Below, one piece after another: positions 23,045-31,624 of a DNA stretch of 64,000 nt (positions are counted from its first letter, which is position 1; each line of letters starts with the position of its first letter). Made by a program: the position numbers and the translations under genes. The notes below the pieces were generated by a model that did no database searches, was not told the origin of the DNA, and saw only the letters and a list, made by a program, of their open reading frames with translations. This DNA is from Fulvia fulva (lineage: Eukaryota > Ascomycota > Dothideomycetes > Mycosphaerellales > Mycosphaerellaceae), in NCBI RefSeq assembly GCF_020509005.1, contig NC_063016.1:5146001-5210000 (forward strand), in the 5' to 3' direction.

Positions 23045-23141
23045 TCGTTACGAGGGAACGGCGTCCTACTCGTCGACAACTGGAGCAGGATCATCGACGT
23101 TACGTTCGACCGCGGGTTCATGATGGTAACGAAGGGACGAC
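22984..23141. repeat. Imperfect tandem duplication, period 79 bp
   Basis: Two diverged units, about 22984-23062 and 23063-23141. They share landmarks such as CGTCGACA[AC]CTGGAGC, a TCATCATC/TCATCGAC block and TTCATGAT[CG]GT[TA]ACGA. Because 79 is not a multiple of three, the similar peptide pattern (LLVD-WS, then FM-VT) falls in different frames of the two units. Confidence 0.6.
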
Positions 23142-25478
23142 AGACCGTCACTGCCGGTACGGCCAACACTTCACTCAGGCAATTGTGGTCATCACCTGGA
23201 ACCTTCACATTGGAATCGCTCTACCCTTTCGGGATGTCGTACCACCTCACTCATCGATATGCCGATGACCCTTCGGCAGAACAAGACGACATCCCCTGCT
23301 GCACTCCGTAACCGGAATCGTTTCAGGCAAGGGGCCCTTCTGAAACTGGCTCTGCAACGTGGCGTAGTCGTGGTCCATGACTGTCCTCATCGGCTCGACA
23401 CTCCCAGCGGCAGCTCGGAAAATCCACCATCCCACTCTGGTCTTTAGGCACAGTTGATCTTGGAGGAGGAGACTACGCAATGTGGCATTACGCGAGAGGT
23501 CATGGTCTTCAATGCCCCACTGTTCTGGCGAGATGCCTAGGACAACAAGGCATACCATGTCTATTGGGCGACCAGTAATTGACTACGACAAGCGATGCAA
23601 GGATACGGCCGTCGCCTATCACGAGTGTGGAGCGGGTCTATCGGGGCGCTACAAGGACCCATCGCTTGGGGCAGGGGTATCCCAGCATGAATAGGACTAC
23701 ATACAAGACGACATCTCGACGGCGTACGCTTTCCCATGTCCTCAATGGCATACGATGCGACGATCAGACAGGCTGAAGGTCAGATGGATTGGGTACACGA
23801 TACAACGTGTCAACGTACAGGCGCCTGCACACACGAAAGACTCCACGTCACACACCGCCAGCTTAGCTCTTGTCCCGCGGCAGCAGAAAAGTCTACAACC
23901 AACCACAGGCCGGTCAAAAGCACAGGGCATGAAGACATACCTGGACTTCCTTAATCACGGCGCCATATCAGCAGTGGACCATGTTAAAGTGAGGCTGGTT
24001 ACCGTCGCTCGAATTGCTGCAGTACAGTATGGGTCCGAGCACAATCGCGATGGGTCCTATGCACTACTATGGCCATGCGGTCATATGCAGATACCGAACG
24101 GGAACGCACCTTAGCGACGACCGCTGACGGCCCATAGCGGTCACGCTCAGCGCGCGCATATACAGAAGTCAAAACACACGCTACTTGCCGAGTACTCTCA
24201 GCTCGGTGACATCCACCAAAGACTTCTTGCGATCTACAACCTCTTGCTACTTTTTAGCCGCGCGGTGCATCAATTTACCCACAAATGCAGTAAGCGCGAC
24301 GCAATGCCGGACCCGACGCCCGTGTCCAGATCTACAGGTGGTATTTTCGCATGGCGTCGTTGCGATGCTGCGGTTGCGTGGCTTGGCACGCCAGGTACGC
24401 CTCACTTTTGAGTAAGACTTTACTCTATCTCGACTTCATCTCGATCTCGATGCCATGCGTGCGATTGGAGCTCTGATAGATTGGATACGAAGCAGGATGG
24501 GTTAATGTGATGAGTGGTGACGGCTGCACCTGTCCGGCAGTGGTCCGTGGTATCTTCTTTTTGCAGCGTGGTGATGAATTGCATCAGTGATGTGGTAGGG
24601 AGAGAGGCGATGGGGTTGGTGGGATTTGGAAGGATGGGCAGTGGTGCAAGGAGACTGGTGAAGATCATGGAGTGGAATGAGGCGGCCAATCTTGACTTGA
24701 CTTGCTTGCTGGAAGCTGCATAGCCAAAGGACACAGAAGTGCATTTCGAAGAACACAGGAATACAGACGCCATTGTGACGCCCAGAACCGGCCCAGGAAG
24801 CCCAGCGATTGACGATTAGCTTGTCGTACTCGGAGGGTCTTGATGTTGAAGCGACATTGGCTTGGTCGGCGATTGATGCTACTGCAGTCTGCCACGAGGG
24901 TGGTTGTTTGCTGCCAAACAATGCCTGCGTTCTGCCGCCATTGCATCGATCACTGCGGAGGAAACCCGGTGTACGGCAGGGGGCTCCAGTTGAGGAAGCC
25001 TCTCTGGATTTGTGGGCGTACGATATACGAATCATGCTGGTCGTCCGGAGTTCGCCTGGGATATAGTATAGCTATGCAGGCGGTAGAACGAGGTGAACTA
25101 GATGTGCGTCAATGCTTGGGAAGAGCTCTTGGATATCTGAGAGACGATTGGAAGCATCGATACTGTTACTTGCGACCCGATTACTGCTCATACTCTAACG
25201 GTCAGGCTGTCGATGTACTGGTCGACGCCTCTCCAGCATACGACTCCATATGTGCAAGTCACTTGGGAATGATTGCTCACCAGTCTTACAGTCCCATCCG
25301 TATGAACTGATCTTACGTCACTGCAAAGAAGGATCGGGTTCCAAGCTATTGCGACTTGTATGGTCCAGTGCCACTGCCATTGCAAAGCCCACGTCTCAAG
25401 CAGCTCAGGCCCCGTACGCGTCACTTTCGTGATGCTCTGTTGTCGGACCGCGAGCGCCCACACGTCTTTCACGGTCTT

Positions 25479-26088
25479 GTTAAGCGTAGCGACCGAGCGC
25501 TAGCCACACCGGAGTACGAGCTTGCGAGTACGTAGGTGAGGCGTCAGCGAGGGAGTGAAGCTCTATACCAGCCCTCAACTAGCCTTGGCGCCCGCTCTGA
25601 TTGGTCAACTTTCAAGTTTTAGGGTCACGTGACCTACCGCACTGTGCCTGTTGGCGAACTCGCAAACATATACTCGTCGCTAACGCCTATGTCGTCGTAT
25701 AATAAGCACTGTACGTCGGGTAGCGGTAGTGTAGATCGCACGCTTACTGTTAGCGGTTAAGAACCTCTAAAGGTAAGCGTAGCGGAGTGGAGCTATCTAC
25801 CAACCCTTCTAGACTGCAAAGTAGCGTGCGATCCACGCTACCGCTACCCGACGTACAGTGCTTATTATACGACGACATAGGCGTTAGCGACGAGTATATG
25901 TTTGCGAGTTCGCCAACAGGCACAGTGCGGTAGGTCACGTGACCCTAAAACTTGAAAGTTGACCAATCAGAGCGGGCGCCAAGGCTAGTTGAGGGCTGGT
26001 ATAGAGCTTCACTCCCTCGCTGACGCCTCACCTACGTACTCGCAAGCTCGTACTCCGGTGTGGCTAGCGCTCGGTCGCTACGCTCAAC
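25479..26088. mobile_element. 610-bp foldback element (266-bp inverted arms, 78-bp loop)
   Basis: The left arm 25479-25744 and right arm 25823-26088 are reverse complements over 266 bp with no gap and only a few mismatches (for example GTTAAG against GTTGAG at the tips). The 78-bp centre is 25745-25822. It has no coding capacity, so it would be non-autonomous, resembling foldback or long-TIR MITE elements. I could not see a clear target duplication (left flank CACGGTCTT, right flank CATAGTAAG). The arms carry intact CpA sites and the palindrome GGTCACGTGACC (25623-25634 and 25933-25944), so RIP has not acted. Near identity of the arms implies recent origin or gene conversion between them. A transcript would form a long hairpin and could feed small-RNA silencing, which is inference. 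Confidence 0.9.
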
Positions 26089-26620
26089 CATAGTAAGAAG
26101 AGGAAACGACCTACCGTACATGTCTTTCTATCTACTCGGCTTGCGACGGAGCCGATAGCTGGAAACTCACTCTCCTATCCTTGTGTCAAGGTTTGATGAA
26201 TGTTTGTCGCTAAGATCGAGGACTCAGACCATGCTGTCTGACACGGTTTGTGCTCTAGGGTGATGACGGGTTCGAGACTGAGAACTCGCTTCACTTTCCT
26301 TCCAAACAACATGAACTTGACCACTTCTACATTCGCTACCACGCGTCTCAAGGACCCGGGCTTTGTTCCCACCCTCGACCGGTGGCGCGATGTCGACGCT
26401 TAGAATACTCACCGCGATGCGTGTGGATTGTACTGCCGGGCATGAGCGCTTCTTCGCGAAACACGATACATGACAGCATGCGCGGCACGTTATCTGGTGC
26501 TACGCACCTGCGGCTGTCCATTGCTGATGCCTATGTACGGCCAGCTGCCATGTACACGGTAAGCCTTTCACTGACATTGTAGCATCTGCTGGCTTAGGAT
26601 CAAACCACACTTGTGCCAGT
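26089..26620. other. Spacer between foldback element and HET pseudogene
   Basis: No supported gene. It would contain the promoter of the former HET gene. Short ORFs on both strands have no recognisable domain. Confidence 0.5.
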
Positions 26621-28183
26621 ATGCGTCTCCTCGACGTGGACTCCGTCCTCTCCACCGAACACCAACCAAGACTGGAAGAATACCTCGGTCATGTCCCGGA
26701 GTATGCCATCCTCCCTCATACCTGGGGCGCAGACGAAGTCCTGTTCGAAGATATCGAGAAAGGCACAGCTCGTCAGCGAAAAGGTTTCCGGAAGCTGCTG
26801 TACACCGCCCGTCAAGCAAAAGAGCATGATATCAAGTACATCTGGGTCGACACGTGCTGTATCGACAAGCCTAGCAGTGCCGAGCTTCAGGAGGCCATCA
26901 ACTCCATGTATGCGTGGTACAAGGTAGCAAGTATATGCTACGCCTTTCTGGAGGATGTAGCTAGCAAGTCTTTGGACACTTTCGGCAAACTGGACGATGC
27001 CAACACGCTGGCTGTGCTCTCCGGGGCCAGATGGTTCACTCGAGGCTGGACGTTACAAGAGCTGCTGGCTCCACGCATTCTGATTTTCTTCTCGGCAGAG
27101 TGGACTTGTCTTGGTGGTCTCTGGAACCAGGAATGGTCAGAGCTGATCGGCAGGGAGAAAGACAACTTCGGACTATTTCCATCTTTGCCCGCCGTGGTCT
27201 CGGACATCACAGGTATCGAGCATGACTTTCTTGAAGGCATCTGAGCCACTGATGAAGCGAGCGTCGCAAGTCGGATGTTCTGGGCAGCAAAGCGGCAGAC
27301 CACCCGGGTCGAGGATGCTGCCTACTACCTGATGGGCTTTGTTCGACATTACCATGCCTCTGCTGTACAAAGAGAAGCTCTTATGACTACAGGAAGAAAT
27401 TATGAGGCGTTCTGGCGACGTGTCTCTGTTTGCATGGACGACCCCTCGGACCGATCGCACAAGTCGTAGGGATCGCGTTCGGCGGAGACGTGACATTTCA
27501 CCCTTCATGGACTGCTGGCTGATAGTCCAGACTGCTTCGGGATTGCGGCTAGGGAATCTTCGCGACAGCTGGGACCGTATGGCATAACGAACATAGGCGT
27601 GCAGATTCAAGTGAGGCTCCGCAGGCTGTCAGGAGATGTACATCACGCGAACATCATCTTACTCAATCGTGAGGGGATATATCTGTTATGGCTGGGCGAA
27701 CACTTCTTCACTCGTATCCTGGTCGATCGCCTTGCCTCTCAACAGCACGCCTCCTTTGCAGCTGTCGATGAGAGGACTATACACATCGCAAAGCCCTCAG
27801 GACGATTCTACTCTCATGTGGAGAACGACTACAGAGCTATTGTCTGTCGTCGCCTCACTTTACCGCCTAACAGCCCAGCCAGTACGACATTTCAGATCGT
27901 GAGAACCTGGGCTTGGCATGCTCGGGTAGCTGGCTGGCTCGCCAGCAACTGCGACTGGTCAAATATCGGTGGCTACTACAACATTGATGCATGTTACGGC
28001 TTACTGCTGCGCCTGGGCGGCACATCTACCTATCTAACATTCACTATTGGGTTCCTCCATGGTGTATTACCAGCATGTAACCTCCAGGACCACATGGGCT
28101 TATTGGCACAATCGCGATCCTCGGTCTTGGACCTTTTTCCCGCCTCATATGATCTATGGATACCACTCGGCTCGATGCGCTAG
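26621..28183 (+). pseudogene. HET-domain (heterokaryon incompatibility) gene, disrupted
   Basis: The first 207 codons give a clear HET domain: YAILPHTWG (residues 28-36), KYIWVDTCCIDK (about 72-83), INSMYAWYK, and RWFTRGWTLQELLAP (about 136-150). HET proteins are fungal non-self recognition factors that trigger cell death after fusion of incompatible strains. The frame is broken by TGA at 27242-27244. Similarity resumes in the same frame (MFWAAKRQTTR, EDAAYYLMGF), then shifts by one base near 27340, where the next frame reads DITMPLLYKE. A further TGA follows near 27390, and more coding-like sequence runs at 27599-28183 with a HET C-terminus flavour (QVRLRRLSGD). No plausible introns remove these lesions. 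The changes are ordinary substitutions and indels, not RIP. HET genes are often polymorphic, so other strains may carry an intact allele. Confidence 0.85.
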
Positions 28184-29059
28184 ACTGAGTGCCATTCGGT
28201 GTGCTTAGCAAATTGACGTCAAATCGATAGAGGGTTGCCAGACTCATGTTTTTGGCTTCGACATCCGAGAGCAAGCCAGCAACAATCATTTGCAGTCGTA
28301 CTCCGTCTGGAGTCTCAGCCCACGGCCTTGCACTATAAGGTGCGTTACAGAAGGTTTCCGTCCAGCCTGAGGCAGCGCTTGTACCGTGAACGAGCCTGTT
28401 GCGCGAAAGATGCACGGCAGCGTAAAGTCATGCGTGATCACGATATCGAGGAGCAGTATGGCTTGTTTATACTTCGCACATCTACTTTGATGGTCAGCAG
28501 CAACCCTCGCAAGACCACCCACTACAACGTCTCAGGATGCCAGGGAGAGCATTTTTGCCCGCGTCCATCGCCCAATCAACAGATCTGGAAAGAGCTGTCA
28601 CAACATCTCCAGCTTATCGTAGCTCGAGCACCTACTCGGTTCAAGCTGTGGCCTGAACACTTCAGCAAGACGTGGAAATCGATAGCACCACCTCTTGCCC
28701 AAGCCATTGGCAGCCGAGCTTTGCCTAGGAATTATTTCACCAGCAGGCTACGCAATCACTAACGTCCAGTGGACCTCTTCATCGCGAATTGTTTGTTGCA
28801 CAACCAACGTGATATTCTTGTTGTTCACTAAACGGATGTCCTTTTGTAAGATGTCGAACGAGAAGTTGCCAATCTACCCAGCCCCAGGATCGTGAGAAAT
28901 TCGCTTCGATCGGTCGCCGAACAACCTGGGGCACCACTACACCACGACATGGAGCGCAAATAAGCATAAACGCACCGGCCAGCCCGTAATGCCGTACTAA
29001 TCAAGATCGTGTCTCTGTTACACCGCCCAAAGCTGCTTGCGCATCACTTCAAAGATCAC
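28184..29059. other. Intergenic, no gene seen
   Basis: Overlapping short ORFs on both strands (up to 175 codons from a non-ATG start) show no domain and no consistent codon pattern. It may include the remains of the HET gene's 3' end. Confidence 0.45.
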
Positions 29060-29525
29060 CCTTGGCGATATTGTCACTGCGCACTGCCCGAGCAGATGGA
29101 TTACGCTTGGCTGCTGTTGCGACCGACCAGTTCACCGGAGTTTGGCGATTCAAAAAAGCAGCAAATACCATGGACGACGCAAGTGATGTCTACTGGGACG
29201 AATTTGCGTATGATCCCTCCGCAAATCATGAATTCGAAAGCTGCATGACCACTCGATCCAAACTTTGAGGCCAACAAACCAGAGCCAAGCAAGACCACGA
29301 AGACGATCCGTCTTCACCCAACGACGCGGACTCCAAGACTCAAGCATTCCTGAAACGCCTTGTACACACCAGCAACATCTATGGAATGTGTCATGTCAGC
29401 CAAGTGCTCTCTATAGGAGCTCAACAATGCTTTTCATCGGAGGCTCTGCTTGGCTACGCGTCGGGATCAGTTTCTTGGGTGACGAAGTGTCTCATACAAT
29501 GGCATTGACTGGCTCGATGTTTTAG
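29060..29525 (+). pseudogene. Degenerate coding remnant, family not recognised
   Basis: Three plus-strand frames carry protein-like segments in sequence: ARADGLRLAAVATDQFTGVW with FKKAANTMDDASDVYWDE (about 29085-29230); KTQAFLKRLVHTSNIYG with SSEALLGYASGSVSW (about 29335-29490); and a last piece DEVSHTMALTGSMF ending at TAG 29523-29525. The switches of frame over short distances, without splice signals, suggest a gene broken by several indels. I cannot name the family. It could instead be an intron-rich gene that I have misread. Confidence 0.35.
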
Positions 29526-29706
29526 ATGTCAGTTCGCTGTCAACCACCTGTCCTTATCGCACCGCGTGCTCCCTTGCTTGTTGATCATGCATTCCTCTTC
29601 GCCGTACGCGATGTGCGGCGAGGAGTGGCAACCATGCGCTGTGACAGATACATCGTTAGTACGACCTACACACATCGTTGAAAGCGAAGACTGATCTTTT
29701 CCCAGG

Positions 29707-31260
29707 ATGAGGAAACACAAAGATAGTGTTCCGGCGAGGCTCTGGCGGCATCTTTGCGATTACCTTCATGGCAACACTGTGAAATATAAGCGATTGGGAC
29801 CGGGACGCACGTCAAATATACAATCATTTCCAACACCAAGTGGCACAAAGACACGAACCGATTCGAAAACGGCCGCGTACGATGGACTGCGAGGCCTCGC
29901 GTGTCTAGTTGTCTTCAACTTCCACTTCCTCTATCCGTACACAAAGACGATCACCCACGGGTACGCTGTCGACACAGAAGACGTCAATTGGCGATATCCT
30001 CACCAACTACCTTTCCTATGTCTTCTGGTCCGCGGTCGAGCAATGGTCACGCTCTTTTTCGCCATCTCAGGCTACGTTCTAAGCTACAACTTCCTCGCCT
30101 CAGCACGAGGTGATCTATCTCTGCATGGCATCACACGTTTGGCCTCGCTGACACTTCGTCGCTGGATGCGATTATTCATTCCAGCTTCCTTCAGCATGTT
30201 GCTTGTCTGTTTCGCAACGTACCTCGGAGCTTTCGATAAAGGTCGTCAGCTTGCAGGTACTGGATTGGTCACTGGTGCCTGGGAAGAACACCCACCACGC
30301 TTCGACACTTTCGCGGAGCAATGGGAAGACTTCCGGAAAATGTGGTGGTCTTGGTCAAATCTTTGGGAGTGGAGATTCTACTATGGAAACTACGACCCGC
30401 ACACCTGGACGATCCCGGTGGAACTTCGTGGTTCTATGGTACTGTTTATGATTCTGCTCGCGTCGCTTGGCTTGAAGCAACGGTGGCGCTTTGGCCTGAT
30501 TGCACTCGTTATGTCGTATTGCTTCTGCACCGGCAAATGGCATCTTGCCACGTTCATTGCTGGAGCTCTGATTGCCGATTTTCATCTCACGTGGCCAAGG
30601 AGCGATCGGACACCCTCAGCTGATCCGGTCGACGATGAGAAAGATTTCGATCATCCTTCTAAATTTCCTACTTTCGAAGTCGCCCAGCGGAGACAGCGAT
30701 ATCTGGTCACACGACGATACTCTGCTATTCTCTCGAAATGGTTCGTCTTCCTTCTCGGCCTATATATCCTCTCTTTCCCGGACGACAAAGCAGAAGTGAC
30801 TCCCGGGTTTGTCGTCCTCCGCCGCTGGACGCCACCAATGTACAACTACCCCCACCACTTCTGGCATTCGTTCGCCTCGATCTTCATCATCTGGTCTGTC
30901 ACAACGATCCCAACGGTCCGAGAGATCTTGAACTGGCCGTTCCCGCAGTATCTCGGCAAGACGAGCTATGGCTTCTATCTGGTGCATGGACCACTGTTGC
31001 ACTCGCTGGGCTTCGCCCTACAGCCGAAGATCTTCGCGGCTTTGGGCCATGAGACGGTTACGAGGTGGTGTTTTGGTCTGCTCGTTGGATGGGTCATCAT
31101 GTTGGGAGTGAGCATAGGGGTGGCGCATTTGTTTTGGAAGTTCGTGGATGTGCCGTTGGTGAAGTTGACGAAGAGGATCGAGAAGGTTGCGAGTAGGGAG
31201 AGGGGGGATAGAGGGGGTGGTGGGTTGGTATTTGTGAGGGCTGATAGCGGGAGGGGATAG
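29707..31260 (+). CDS. Acyltransferase-3 family membrane protein
   Basis: An uninterrupted 517-aa frame starts with ATG at 29707. After a basic N-terminus it shows the hallmark YDGLRGLACLVVFNFHF (about residues 58-74; the conserved His is H73), the second landmark LFFAISGYVLSYNFL (about 117-131), several hydrophobic segments consistent with about ten membrane helices, and the C-terminal LGKTSYGFYLVHGPLL block (about 417-432). Family members (OafA/YrhL-like, pfam Acyl_transf_3) transfer acetyl or other acyl groups to sugars, lipids or secondary metabolites. The actual substrate cannot be read from sequence. The C-terminus is Gly/Arg-rich. The gene stands alone, 365 bp before the next plus-strand gene, so it shows no biosynthetic cluster context. 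A pyrimidine tract and AG just before the ATG could be a 5' UTR intron acceptor. Confidence 0.92.
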   Translation: MRKHKDSVPARLWRHLCDYLHGNTVKYKRLGPGRTSNIQSFPTPSGTKTRTDSKTAAYDGLRGLACLVVFNFHFLYPYTKTITHGYAVDTEDVNWRYPHQLPFLCLLVRGRAMVTLFFAISGYVLSYNFLASARGDLSLHGITRLASLTLRRWMRLFIPASFSMLLVCFATYLGAFDKGRQLAGTGLVTGAWEEHPPRFDTFAEQWEDFRKMWWSWSNLWEWRFYYGNYDPHTWTIPVELRGSMVLFMILLASLGLKQRWRFGLIALVMSYCFCTGKWHLATFIAGALIADFHLTWPRSDRTPSADPVDDEKDFDHPSKFPTFEVAQRRQRYLVTRRYSAILSKWFVFLLGLYILSFPDDKAEVTPGFVVLRRWTPPMYNYPHHFWHSFASIFIIWSVTTIPTVREILNWPFPQYLGKTSYGFYLVHGPLLHSLGFALQPKIFAALGHETVTRWCFGLLVGWVIMLGVSIGVAHLFWKFVDVPLVKLTKRIEKVASRERGDRGGGGLVFVRADSGRG

Positions 31261-31624
31261 ATGATAGATCATCTGTCCGCGTCACGAACATGGATAGAAT
31301 AGAGCGTATGAACGGACAGTCTCCGTACTGCAGGGTGATGAATGGATCGCTTGAGGCCGAGACCAATGGCCTTAAAGCTGGCAATGTCAGGGACAGCAGC
31401 TCGTCTTGTGCTCTCTAGGTAGATATGGAAGTCGTTCATTCACTCGAATCGATGCTTTAGCGATGCCGCATGTGAATACGTGTTCATTCCGGCAGCCGCT
31501 GTAACCGGGCACGCCGAACAGAGCTGTTAACATCTCGCCATCCACAACAACCGAGTTCTCCTTCTCCGCCTGCTGTACATGCTGACCTTGCCAAGTCGCT
31601 CTTGCCGGCCGGAACAACACAAAT
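31261..31624. other. Intergenic between acyltransferase and 720-aa gene
   Basis: 364 bp with no gene. It should contain the terminator of the upstream gene and the promoter of the downstream one; no specific site recognised. Confidence 0.5.

Larger units (their letters stand above)
22011..25478. other. Gene-poor non-RIP stretch between transposon island and foldback element
   Basis: Balanced composition with abundant CpA, so not RIP-mutated. Open frames exist on both strands but are short, overlapping and without recognisable domains. The only ones I considered are a 105-codon frame at 22730-23044 (listed separately) and antisense pairs around 24420-25035, which I rejected. It may hold degraded host genes or unrecognised non-coding sequence. 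Confidence 0.5.

Noticed and set aside
24420..25066. Overlapping ORFs of 85-177 codons on both strands
   Set aside because: They overlap in antisense, many start with non-ATG codons, and none shows a domain or consistent protein character.
27240..27400. Introns that would rescue the HET gene
   Set aside because: No donor/acceptor pair of sensible length removes the TGA and the frame change while keeping the conserved blocks that lie between them.
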